NCBI GenBank assembly: GCA_963676655.2
Contig: CAXXKX010000003.1
Span: 5,084,001 to 5,148,000 of the forward strand
DNA length: 64,000 nucleotides
Direction: 5' to 3'
DNA from: G963676655 sp963676655
GTDB lineage: Bacteria > Verrucomicrobiota > Lentisphaeria > Victivallales > Victivallaceae
The notes below the pieces were generated by a model. The model did not search any database and was not told the DNA's origin. It was given only the letters and a program-made list of their open reading frames with translations. Made by a program: the position numbers and the translations under genes. Shown one piece after another: positions 54,154 through 62,337 of this stretch (position 1 is the stretch's first letter; the number at the start of each line of letters is the position of its first letter).

Positions 54154-55085
54154 TTGTATTCGACAGTGATCTTCGACTGACCGTCAATTTTAACTCCGGT
54201 CGGGCATGAAAGCATAATTCCGGTCATTGCCTGAGGACTGCCGGCCTGAGCCTGCTTGCCGGCTTTTACCAGTTCATGAGTAAATCCCGGGCTTTTGCAC
54301 ATCTCTGTAAAATCGATATCGAGAACCGTAAAGCGATTTTTCTTTTTTGATGACTGCAGTTTTGCATTACTTTTGATCAGAGTGCCGGGTGTTTCCACTT
54401 CGATAGATATCGCCAGGCCGTTGAGCATTTTGCCCATGAGGACTTCCTGGGTATCATTATCTGAGATATTGAAAGGATTGCCCATTGCTTTCATCTGTTG
54501 TATCTGGGCCGTTGATTTTTGATCTATCGGCGTTCCAGACTTCGGTTTCTGCTTCATTGCGGCCGCAAGTTCTTTATTAAGCTTGAATTCAGGCAGAGAC
54601 AGCGTGAGTTTGTTGTCGCCTTTGCCTTTTGCCAGGCTGAACGTGATGTTATCAGTGTTCATATTTCCCGGAGTCGGCATGATTTTTACCGGGATTTTTA
54701 CTTTATTGATATCGTCAAAAGAGTACAGAATTACACAACCGAAGCCAGAGGTTGTTTTCAGTTTTTTACTTTTGACATATTTGATGCCTTGTCCAAATTT
54801 GGAGGCCTCTGCTTCGAACATTTTTTCATTGAATAAAGGATTGACATTCATACTTTCCGGCATCGGCTGTCCCGAACGGGCGAACTGTTCTTTCATCTTT
54901 TTCATTTGGATATTCATCATATCAGTGACGCCCTTGCTGTATGTCCGGGTGATGACTATGTTGCCTGAGCCGTCTTCTTTAAGTTTGACCAGAAGCTTTT
55001 CCTTGATGCATCCGGGCAGCAGACAGATAGCGGTGAGGATGATTGCCAGTTGCGCGAGTTTTACGGGATTGATTCTGAAAGACAT
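54150..55085 (-). CDS. Lipoprotein at the head of the MoxR operon
   Basis: The 311-residue protein has lipobox LPGC (Cys26) and opens its mature part CIKEKLLVKLKEDGSG, like the following gene's product. It is the first well-supported gene of the minus-strand operon that runs to 36403, with AAAGGAGGGG before the ATG. The rest contains ASKFGQGIKYVKSKKLKTTSG, parallel to the paralogue. I cannot name a function; an outer-membrane or inner-membrane anchored partner of the VWA complex is inferred from operon position. Confidence 0.8.
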   Translation of the reverse strand: MSFRINPVKLAQLAIILTAICLLPGCIKEKLLVKLKEDGSGNIVITRTYSKGVTDMMNIQMKKMKEQFARSGQPMPESMNVNPLFNEKMFEAEASKFGQGIKYVKSKKLKTTSGFGCVILYSFDDINKVKIPVKIMPTPGNMNTDNITFSLAKGKGDNKLTLSLPEFKLNKELAAAMKQKPKSGTPIDQKSTAQIQQMKAMGNPFNISDNDTQEVLMGKMLNGLAISIEVETPGTLIKSNAKLQSSKKKNRFTVLDIDFTEMCKSPGFTHELVKAGKQAQAGSPQAMTGIMLSCPTGVKIDGQSKITVEYK

Positions 55086-55103
55086 AATTGCCCCTCCTTT
55101 AAG

Positions 55104-55265
55104 TTAATTACAAAAAACGGCTTTTTCTAAGCGGATCAGTCGATAAATCCCCATTGATAAAATCAATATAAAATTGAATATAATGATAAATAATAATAAT
55201 GCAAACAGCCATTTTCTTTTTTTTAACAATATTCCGGTCAATAGTTTTGTTTTTTTAATATGCAT
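55104..55265 (-). CDS. Possible small single-helix membrane protein
   Basis: A 53-codon frame from the ATG at 55265 encodes a basic N-terminus (MHIKKTKLLTGILLKKRK) and one strongly hydrophobic helix (WLFALLLFIIIFNFILILSM). It ends 18 bases before the lipoprotein start. There is no good ribosome site, and the region is AT-rich, so it could be chance. It may be the leader gene of the operon. Confidence 0.33.
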   Translation of the reverse strand: MHIKKTKLLTGILLKKRKWLFALLLFIIIFNFILILSMGIYRLIRLEKAVFCN

Positions 55266-55392
55266 AATACAGTACAGAAGTACCCTTGTATATAAGGAAA
55301 AATGAGCTGATTCTTGTAAAAAGAGCATCATCGTGCTATTATTATGAAAACAGCCTCCGGCTGGAATTTGGTAACTTTCAAAGGAGCATCAG

Positions 55393-55986
55393 ATGAAAAT
55401 CGCAATGATGTCTGTAGCCGCGCTGGCGGTTGTCGGTCTCGCTAATGCGGGAGAAGTCAAAGTCACGAAATCCTTGAATCGTGATTATTGGACCGGTATA
55501 AAAGGGGTCCAGGTTAAAGACCTTACATCCAGTAAAAAGTTCAAAGAAAAGCCAACGGGCAGCGATGAAGTTAAAGCCGGATTTAAAGCCGTCAGTTGGA
55601 AGAATCCTAAACTGGATCAGAGATGGGGCGGAGTTTTTGGTGAAAAGATCTATGGCTATCTGGTTCCGAAAGAAACCGGAGAATATATTTTAGCATTGAG
55701 TAATGACGATGCCGCGGAATTATTTATCAGCGGTGATGCCGATCCGAAAAATAAGAAATCTGTCCTTAAAAACAGGATTACTGCCTACGGGAAATGGAGC
55801 AAAGGCTCAAAACCTGTTAAACTTGAAGCGGGAAAACCCTATTACGTTGAGCTCCTTCATAAAGAGAATTCCGGTAATACCTATGCCCTGGTCGGTTGGA
55901 AAAAAGCCGGCGATAAAGATTTCAAACTTGTTGCAGCTGAATACCTGTCATCATTCTCAGGCGGTGTACCGGGTAAGAAGAAATAA
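55393..55986 (+). CDS. Secreted single PA14-domain protein
   Basis: The 197-residue protein has a signal peptide ending near LANA-GEV, then a single PA14-like domain: VFGEKIYGYLVPKETGEYILAL, SNDDAAELFISGD and GKPYYVELLHKENSGNTYALVGW are its core motifs. PA14 domains bind carbohydrate in several enzymes and adhesins. Here nothing else is attached, so it may be a free glycan-binding or envelope protein. AAAGGAG lies 7 bases before the ATG, and a strong terminator follows the stop, so it is probably a single-gene unit. It is divergent from the MoxR operon. Confidence 0.85.
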   Translation: MKIAMMSVAALAVVGLANAGEVKVTKSLNRDYWTGIKGVQVKDLTSSKKFKEKPTGSDEVKAGFKAVSWKNPKLDQRWGGVFGEKIYGYLVPKETGEYILALSNDDAAELFISGDADPKNKKSVLKNRITAYGKWSKGSKPVKLEAGKPYYVELLHKENSGNTYALVGWKKAGDKDFKLVAAEYLSSFSGGVPGKKK

Positions 55987-56005
55987 ATTTCATCTCTATT
56001 ATTCG

Positions 56006-56041
56006 AAGGCCGCAATTCTCATGTGATTACGGCCTTTTTTT
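56006..56041 (+). terminator. Intrinsic terminator of the PA14 gene
   Basis: AAGGCCGCAAT and ATTACGGCCTT form an 11-base stem (one mismatch) around a 7-9 base loop, followed by seven T. It lies 20 bases after the stop. Confidence 0.88.
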
Positions 56042-56147
56042 GATTGTTTTTCAGGCATGAAATAAATTATATTGTATTTTCAGTTACGTTGGCTATATTC
56101 ACAAATATAGGTTGGTTTTCTAAGTTTTTATAAGGGGGAAGTTGAGA

Positions 56148-57047
56148 ATGTTTAGTAAGTCTTGCCGAATAAGTCTTTTGCTGACAGGGATAATTTGTTG
56201 TTTGGTGGCCGGTGGTATCGCAGGCTATTACTGGTTTTACAAATGTGCCCCGCTCAGGCATTTGGAAAGCAACAGTTGGCGCCGGATTTACTCGCGGGAA
56301 GTAATTTGGGAAGAGGAAAAGAAAAACATTGCGCGAATCGGTTGTTTGCCTGACATGGAAGACAGGGCTGATATGATCGGTTATTACGGGGATAAAAAAG
56401 TATGTATCGATCTTATGCGAAGACTTAGTAAGCCCAAAATAGTATTTTTTTGCGGTTGTATGAGTGCGTCTTTGAAGATGATGACCAACCATGATTTCGA
56501 CAGTCTCTCAGAGTGGAAGAAGTGGATGTCCGAAAATCAAAATAAATCGCAGGAAGAGTGGATAATTGACGGCTTTGCCGCCCATGGCGTTAAACTGCAG
56601 CTGAAAGAGCCTTTGAGCAATGATCAGGCGCGACAACTTTTGCGGCTTTGTGCAGATGCCCCTTTCCAAATCCAGTATAATGCTTACAGATGGTTGCGGG
56701 ATAGCGAATATGATACATCAAAGATTACCTTGAAATCTATCGGTACTGAAGATCAAAAACTCTTTGATGGCCTATTAAGGTATACATATTTCTTAGGCTC
56801 CAGTTCCGGATTGGGTAGATTAAAATTAAAGCATAATGAATATAAATATAAACCGTATGAAAGGTCATTTTGGGATAAATTTAAAAGGTATATCCCCGCA
56901 TGGCAACTTCATCTATTCTTTTTCTTATCCGGTTTGGTTTTACTTGTTTTGACACTTTCTCCCGGGAAAAAGAAAAAAAATTCAAAAGAAGAGTTGGAGA
57001 TACTTCAATTGGAGGCTGATTCATGCGATACAGATATGAAGGATTGA
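56148..57047 (+). CDS. Membrane protein of unknown function
   Basis: I do not recognise this 299-residue protein. One hydrophobic helix sits near the N-terminus (SLLLTGIICCLVAGGIAGYYWFY) and a second near the C-terminus (AWQLHLFFFLSGLVLLVLTL), with about 230 residues between them and a lysine-rich tail. The part between the helices is probably outside the cytoplasm. I use the ATG at 56148, with GGGGGAA 7 bases upstream; a TTG six bases earlier is less likely. It stands alone. Confidence 0.65.
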   Translation: MFSKSCRISLLLTGIICCLVAGGIAGYYWFYKCAPLRHLESNSWRRIYSREVIWEEEKKNIARIGCLPDMEDRADMIGYYGDKKVCIDLMRRLSKPKIVFFCGCMSASLKMMTNHDFDSLSEWKKWMSENQNKSQEEWIIDGFAAHGVKLQLKEPLSNDQARQLLRLCADAPFQIQYNAYRWLRDSEYDTSKITLKSIGTEDQKLFDGLLRYTYFLGSSSGLGRLKLKHNEYKYKPYERSFWDKFKRYIPAWQLHLFFFLSGLVLLVLTLSPGKKKKNSKEELEILQLEADSCDTDMKD

Positions 57048-57301
57048 ACGAAAAGGCTAATATGGTGTCTGGTTAAATAGTGGCAGCAGATGTGCCGTTC
57101 TGGATTAATTTTGGTGACATGGGGGTGGAATACGCTTTTTAGTTTTTGATCATAATTGTCTATAATAAGATAACCGCAGTATTTGAACATAAATCAATGT
57201 CAGTGATATTCTAGAAAAATAAGCTTGACCGCTTATTTCCGGAGATGGAGGGGCCGCGAAGTTCCTCTGGCAAGTTTGCTGATTATCCCGAAATGATATA
57301 G

Positions 57302-57919
57302 TCAATAATCCTTTTCGATGAAATCCGTACAGGGGTGTCTGGGCGGCGGGTGGGGCATTTGAGTATTTTGTGTTCCTTTGACCAGATTTATGATGCCCAT
57401 GACAATCAGCAGCAGTGCCACTGCGGCACCGACGAATGACAGGACAAATCCGCCGATAATTAAAAATACGATCATTATGCCGCGGCCGAGAAAGGATTTG
57501 CTGAAAGTGAAAATTCTTGGCTTTTGATTGCCGGAAATCGTCAGAACATATTTACCCGGAGCTTTGACTTCGAAGCTGCCGACCGAACAGCTTTTTTCTT
57601 CCCCGCTGGTCATAGTTGAATTCATTCCGCTGGTCAACGGGACCGTCTCGCCGGTAGTTTTGTTGGTTAATAAGAAGGTCATTCCGTCGGGCAGCTTGCT
57701 GCTGTCCGAGTAGCTTTTCCCTTGATAAACAGTTGAAAAATTGTTTGAAAGTGTGTAAGTTCCGACATCTTCCACCTTGATCTCTACCGAACCTGGGGCC
57801 TTCAGTCTGGTCCCGCCGTCTTGTGTAAAAACCAGATAAAAAACTCCTGCCAGCGGCAGAATAATGCAAGACGCAAAAATTCCCACTCCAAGAATGATTT
57901 TCCCAATGCCTTTTTTCAT
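57302..57919 (-). CDS. Membrane protein of unknown function
   Basis: I do not recognise this 205-residue protein. It has an N-terminal hydrophobic helix (IILGVGIFASCIILPLAGVF), a beta-rich domain of about 100 residues (FEVKAPGKYVLTISGNQ) and a C-terminal helix (GIMIVFLIIGGFVLSFVGAAVALLLIVMG). The middle domain lies outside the membrane, probably on the periplasmic side. It is convergent with the gene at 56148 and follows the kinase gene's terminator. Confidence 0.68.
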   Translation of the reverse strand: MKKGIGKIILGVGIFASCIILPLAGVFYLVFTQDGGTRLKAPGSVEIKVEDVGTYTLSNNFSTVYQGKSYSDSSKLPDGMTFLLTNKTTGETVPLTSGMNSTMTSGEEKSCSVGSFEVKAPGKYVLTISGNQKPRIFTFSKSFLGRGIMIVFLIIGGFVLSFVGAAVALLLIVMGIINLVKGTQNTQMPHPPPRHPCTDFIEKDY

Positions 57920-57985
57920 GGATATACACCTTCCATCTTGACTTTCTATATATTAACTTATTAACATTACTAAGTCAAGTTGTAT

Positions 57986-58026
57986 AAAAAAAATCCCGGC
58001 ATGGTCACGCTGGACCGCTGCCGGGA
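57986..58026 (-). terminator. Intrinsic terminator of the PfkB kinase gene
   Basis: TCCCGGCA (57994-58001) and TGCCGGGA (58019-58026) make a perfect 8-base stem with a 17-base loop. On the minus strand it is followed by eight U. It ends transcription of the kinase. Confidence 0.88.
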
Positions 58027-58045
58027 CTGAAAAGCAGTATCCGCC

Positions 58046-59125
58046 TTAGCGTTTGACGCGGGCGTTACCGCCCCAGATGCTCCAGATCTGTTCTTCGTCG
58101 GCCGGCTGGGCGTAGTCGGTCAACAGAGTGGTGACCAGGGCGCCGCTGGCCCAACCGAACTGGGCCCATTTTTCCGGTTCCCAGTCGCGCAGGATGGCGT
58201 AAAGCATGCCGCCGACAAATCCGTCGCCGCCGCCGATCCGGTCGAGAACGACGATTTCACGCGGCTCGATAACGTGCCAGTTGCCGTCTTCGTGCATGAT
58301 GGCGCCCCATTTATGGCAGTTGGCACTGACCACCTGGCGCAGGGTGGTGGCGAAGACGGTGGCGTTGGAATATTCCGCTTTGACGCGGTTGATCATTTCT
58401 TTGAAACTTTCGATCTTGGCGGCGATGTCTTTGCCGCCGGCTTCCGGGCCTTTGATGTCCAGACACAGCTGGAAATCTTCTTCGTTACCGATCAGGATAT
58501 CGGAGACGCTGGCGATTTCTTTGAATATGGCGCTGAGTTCCTCTTCGCGACCTTCCCAGAAAGAGGCGCGATGGTTCAAGTCGAATGAAATTTTAGTGCC
58601 GTATTTTTTCGCGGTTCTGGCGATGTCCAGGCAGAACTGGCTGGTATCGGGAGACAAGGCCGCGATCAGACCGGAAAGGTGAACGATCTGGACGCCTTCC
58701 TGTCCGAAAATGCGTTCCAGGTCAAAATCTTTGACATTGAGGATACGACCGACTTCACCGGCACGGTCATTGTGAACGCGCGGGCCGCGTGAACCATAGC
58801 CGCTGTCGGCCAGGTTGAACTGGTGACGATAGCCCCAGGGGCCGCCCTGATCAACGTCCAGGCCTTCATAATCCATGTGGCGGCTTTTCAGGTTGTCCTT
58901 GATCATCCGGGAGATAGGACTGCCTTTAACAAATTTGGTCAGGACCTTTACCGGCAGACCGAGATATGACGCGACGCTGGCGACATTTGATTCTGCACTG
59001 GTGACCTGCAAACGCAGTAATTCGTTGCAGTGCATCGGTTGTCCGTCGGCAGGAGTGAGGCGAACGCCCATGCTGGTGGGAACCAGCAGAGCATACTGAC
59101 AATCTTTTTTGAGTTCAATGCTCAT
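58046..59125 (-). CDS. PfkB-family carbohydrate kinase
   Basis: The 359-residue protein is a ribokinase/PfkB-fold sugar kinase. The active-site motif VVLDRIGGGDGFVGGMLYA near residue 280 contains the catalytic Asp in GGGD, and the first family pattern appears in VASVASYLGLPVKVL. Members of similar length phosphorylate 2-keto-3-deoxygluconate, fructose or related sugars. The sequence cannot decide among them; a KDG kinase would fit the polysaccharide-degrading lifestyle. AAGGA precedes the ATG and a strong terminator follows. Confidence 0.88.
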   Translation of the reverse strand: MSIELKKDCQYALLVPTSMGVRLTPADGQPMHCNELLRLQVTSAESNVASVASYLGLPVKVLTKFVKGSPISRMIKDNLKSRHMDYEGLDVDQGGPWGYRHQFNLADSGYGSRGPRVHNDRAGEVGRILNVKDFDLERIFGQEGVQIVHLSGLIAALSPDTSQFCLDIARTAKKYGTKISFDLNHRASFWEGREEELSAIFKEIASVSDILIGNEEDFQLCLDIKGPEAGGKDIAAKIESFKEMINRVKAEYSNATVFATTLRQVVSANCHKWGAIMHEDGNWHVIEPREIVVLDRIGGGDGFVGGMLYAILRDWEPEKWAQFGWASGALVTTLLTDYAQPADEEQIWSIWGGNARVKR

Positions 59126-59507
59126 GGATAATCCTTTTTTATCTGGTTAACGTGTCATTATGCCACTTAGTAAAGTGATTTAACAAAAGAAATAATAAGC
59201 CATGTTTGGGGATTTTTCAAGCTGTAATCTGGCAAAGATTGAAAATTCCTTTATAATCCTCTCACTTTGATGATAGTATTATAAATAATCAATATGTGCT
59301 TTTATAATATATTGTAAGTTGTTTTTATATAATGATTTATTGTGTGATGTTTTTTGCCGTATCGTTGCAGATCGGCATCTTTTAATCGCTGTGTCAATGT
59401 AATTATAGACTCATTACTGTTCAAAAATATTTCTCGGTTGAAAATTCAATATCAGCATATAAATTATCAATACGTTCTTAACCTGAAACAAAACAAGAGT
59501 AATAATC
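59126..59507. other. Divergent intergenic region between kinase and DUF2059 genes
   Basis: These 382 AT-rich bases hold no gene. They contain the 22-base block (59281-59302) shared with 36308-36329. No RNA gene is visible. Promoters for both flanking genes must lie here, but none stands out. Confidence 0.5.
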
Positions 59508-60011
59508 ATGCGTAAACTATTAATTTCAATGACTGTGGCTGTTTTAACTGTTTCAATTATGGCTTCCGATAGTAAGGATTTAAAGCAGAGAAAACAGCTG
59601 GCCGAACAACTTCTGATTAAAATGGAAGTTCCCCAATCCATGACCAAAACGTTCAATATGATATTCCGGGCTCAAGTTGCACAAATGAATAGAATGAAGC
59701 TGAATGACGCGCAAAAGACAACGGCTTTGAAAGTGCAGAAAGAAACAATGGAATTACTGCAAAAAGAGCTTTCCTGGAATAACATCAAAAGTTCCATAAT
59801 TTCCGTTTATGCGGAAACTTTTTCGGCCGCTGATCTGAAAGCCATAATTGCGTTTTACTCATCACCGGCCGGGAAAAAATTCGTACAGAAACAACCTGAA
59901 TTACAGCAGCGTATGATGGCAATGCAAATGAATTTAATGCAAAAACTGCAACCAAAAATCATGGCGATAGTCCGGAAATACAGCCCTAAAGGAAGCCCCG
60001 CCGGCAATTGA
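59508..60011 (+). CDS. Exported DUF2059 protein
   Basis: The 167-residue protein has a signal peptide (MRKLLISMTVAVLTVSIMA) and a mature part in the DUF2059 style: YAETFSAADLKAIIAFYSSPAGKKFVQKQP is its clear hallmark. The fold is all helical. The function of DUF2059 is unknown; the protein lies in the periplasm. It ends 22 bases before the 5-oxoprolinase genes, so it may share their transcript. It has no obvious enzymatic motifs. Confidence 0.85.
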   Translation: MRKLLISMTVAVLTVSIMASDSKDLKQRKQLAEQLLIKMEVPQSMTKTFNMIFRAQVAQMNRMKLNDAQKTTALKVQKETMELLQKELSWNNIKSSIISVYAETFSAADLKAIIAFYSSPAGKKFVQKQPELQQRMMAMQMNLMQKLQPKIMAIVRKYSPKGSPAGN

Positions 60012-60033
60012 CCGTCAACTTGTTCCCCGTATC

Positions 60034-60681
60034 ATGAAAAACGATATTCACATAGTTGGGCAGCCATTGAATTTGGGCGAAGGATGTCTGCTTTGGCTGT
60101 TTGACAATGGGAATGAAATTTCCAGTGAAGTCAATGCCGTTGTATTAAAACATTATCGCATCCTGAAAAAAATCACTGCGAAAATTCCGGCGGTGTTTGA
60201 TATCGTTCCTGCCTACAACTCGCTGGCGGTTCATTTCGATCCGCTGGGTATCGACCATAATGACTTGAAAGATATTTTTTCCGGAATCAACGCAGATAAT
60301 CTGGAGGAAGTTGCTGCGACACGTTATCAATTGCCGACAATTTATAATGGGGAAGACCTCGACAAAGTGGCGGTTCATTCCGGCCTGTCCGCTGATGAGG
60401 TAGTCAAGTTGCATTCTCAAGCCGAATATACAGTGGCAATGATCGGTTTTACTCCTCACTTTCCATATTTGATCGGTCTTGATTCACGGCTTGAAACGCC
60501 CCGGCTAAAAACACCTAGAACCAGAATCCCAGCCGGGAGCGTTGGTATAGGCGGCGCTCAGACCGGGGTATATCCGGTCGAATCACCCGGCGGCTGGAAC
60601 TTGATCGGCCGGACCGATCCTGAAATTCTGCATAGACTCAGACCGGGAGATATTGTCTCTTTCACAGAAAGGAAACCATGA
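60034..60681 (+). CDS. pxpB: 5-oxoprolinase subunit B (PxpB/KipI-like)
   Basis: The 215-residue protein shows the PxpB/KipI pattern: YNGEDLDKVAVHSGLSADEVVKLHSQAEYTVAMIGFTPHFPYLIGLD, then RTRIPAGSVGIGGAQTGVYPVESPGGWNLIGRT. This is one component of the ATP-dependent prokaryotic 5-oxoprolinase that converts pyroglutamate to glutamate. The length is a little short of the usual 220-240. There is no clear Shine-Dalgarno before the ATG. The stop overlaps the ATG of the fused PxpA-PxpC gene by 4 bases. Confidence 0.93.
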   Translation: MKNDIHIVGQPLNLGEGCLLWLFDNGNEISSEVNAVVLKHYRILKKITAKIPAVFDIVPAYNSLAVHFDPLGIDHNDLKDIFSGINADNLEEVAATRYQLPTIYNGEDLDKVAVHSGLSADEVVKLHSQAEYTVAMIGFTPHFPYLIGLDSRLETPRLKTPRTRIPAGSVGIGGAQTGVYPVESPGGWNLIGRTDPEILHRLRPGDIVSFTERKP

Positions 60682-62210
60682 TATCGATCAATTGTGATAT
60701 TGGCGAACGTGGTGCGGATCATCCTGTTGACCGTGAGTTGATGAAGTATCTGGATATCGCCAACCTGGCCTGCGGCGGGCATGCAGGAGACGTTGAAAGC
60801 GTTTCGGCATTTAGAAAGCTGGCGGAAAAAAACTTATGCCGGGTATCGGCTCACTTATCTTATCATGACCGGAAGAATTTCGGTCGGACCAGTATGGCGC
60901 TTTCCGCGCCGGAACTGCACAAGGCGCTGGATCGGCAATACGCTCTGTTGTCCGATGTGAAACTGGTCAAACCGCACGGGGCGTTGTACAACGACTGTTG
61001 TGTGGATGCGGCTAAAGCTGGAGTATTGTTGGATTGGCTGCTGAAAAAACGGATCGAGGAAATTATTGTTCCAACCAATTCCGTGATCGCTGAAATGTGC
61101 CGGGATGCCGGAATCCATGTTCTCGGCGAAGCTTTTGCGGAAAGACACTATAATTACGATCCCGCTTCCGGCAGATTGACTCTGGCCAGCCGTACCAAAC
61201 CGTATGCTTCAATAAAAAAACTTGATATGGCCCTGGCTCAATGTCAGAAAATTCTGGACGGGGCGATTGATGCGTATATCGATGATTTTACGACGCAACC
61301 GGTTCCGATTGCAACTGAAACGATTTGTATTCATTCCGATTCCGACATTGCTCTGGAACTGGTGATTGGTTTGAGACGCCTTCTTGACACTCCGTTCCGG
61401 ATTACCGGGCAGGGGATGTTTGAATATGTCGGTCCTCCTCTGTACGGAAGACAGGATATCGGGATTGCTCCCGGCGGCGCGCTGGATCGTTTCGCTTATC
61501 TGAGCGGCTGCCGGCTTACCGGAAGTGCCCACGCGATGGAAATTCTGTTCCCTCCGAAATTTGAATTTACCCGCCGGTCACGGTGCGTTTTAACCGGTGC
61601 GCACCGGGAGAATATGCTATTGACCTCTTTAAGCGGATCCGTCGTTCCGATATGTCATAATACGGCCTTTACCGCTTCGCCCGGAGAAACTTTGTCGATG
61701 GGAAAAGCCACGCTCGGATACCGTACTTATCTGTGCTGGAACGCGGATGAAAACTTCGATTCCAATCTTCAAGCGCTGCCCGTCTTTAGAGATATATGTT
61801 CATGGTCCGATCCGGATAACTGCATCCGGGTAACCCGAGGACCGGAATTCGACCGGCTGCGTGATTCGGAAGCATTCTTTATGACGCATTGGCGGACAAC
61901 GAAAGAGATGAGCAGAATGGGGATAAGGCTGGAAAACAGTAATGTGAAACTGGAAGTGGAGTCGGAAAAAATGATCTCCGGCCCGGTTGCCGACGGGACG
62001 ATCCAGTTGACCCCGGACGGCCCGATTATTCTGATGCGCCAGCGGCAGACGATCGGCGGTTATCCGCGAATATTCAATGTAGTGGAAGTTGACATTGACC
62101 GGTTGGCCCAGTATCCTCCCAATTGTGACATCACGTTCAAATTGATAACTGAAAACGAAGCAAGGGAACTGCTGAAAAAGCAGCACATCGCCCTCGTCGG
62201 CCTTAAATAA
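60678..62210 (+). CDS. pxpA-pxpC: Fused 5-oxoprolinase subunits A and C (PxpA-PxpC)
   Basis: The 510-residue protein joins two normally separate subunits. Residues 1-240 match PxpA (LamB/YcsF): INCDIGE at the start, ANLACGGHAGD, and HLSYHDRKNFGRT. From about residue 247, MFEYVGPPLYGRQDIGIAPGGALDRFAYLSG begins the PxpC (biotin-dependent-carboxylase-like) domain, which ends RQRQTIGGYPRIFNVVEVDIDRLAQ. Both parts look complete. PxpA and PxpC are usually about 250 and 300-330 residues, so the fusion shortens them only slightly. It is translated right after PxpB through an ATGA overlap and forms with it the enzyme for pyroglutamate. Confidence 0.9.
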   Translation: MISINCDIGERGADHPVDRELMKYLDIANLACGGHAGDVESVSAFRKLAEKNLCRVSAHLSYHDRKNFGRTSMALSAPELHKALDRQYALLSDVKLVKPHGALYNDCCVDAAKAGVLLDWLLKKRIEEIIVPTNSVIAEMCRDAGIHVLGEAFAERHYNYDPASGRLTLASRTKPYASIKKLDMALAQCQKILDGAIDAYIDDFTTQPVPIATETICIHSDSDIALELVIGLRRLLDTPFRITGQGMFEYVGPPLYGRQDIGIAPGGALDRFAYLSGCRLTGSAHAMEILFPPKFEFTRRSRCVLTGAHRENMLLTSLSGSVVPICHNTAFTASPGETLSMGKATLGYRTYLCWNADENFDSNLQALPVFRDICSWSDPDNCIRVTRGPEFDRLRDSEAFFMTHWRTTKEMSRMGIRLENSNVKLEVESEKMISGPVADGTIQLTPDGPIILMRQRQTIGGYPRIFNVVEVDIDRLAQYPPNCDITFKLITENEARELLKKQHIALVGLK

Positions 62211-62220
62211 AAATGTCGGC

Positions 62221-62256
62221 AAAAGGGGATGGGACGGGCTTGTAAATTCCCCTTTT
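62221..62256 (+). terminator. Hairpin terminator after the 5-oxoprolinase genes
   Basis: AAAAGGGGA (62221-62229) and TCCCCTTTT (62248-62256) form a 9-base stem with an 18-base loop, ending in a short T tract. It lies 11 bases after the stop and 81 before purA, and separates the two units. Confidence 0.6.
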
Positions 62257-62337
62257 GAGGGTATGTTATGTAGTTTGAATACAAATACATATTAATTACA
62301 AATATAATTACACAACAAGCTTGAAAGCGAGAGAGAA

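Noticed and set aside
62275..62308. Promoter TTGAAT/TATAAT before purA
   Set aside because: The spacer is 22 bases, too long for a sigma-70 promoter; the true promoter is not clear.
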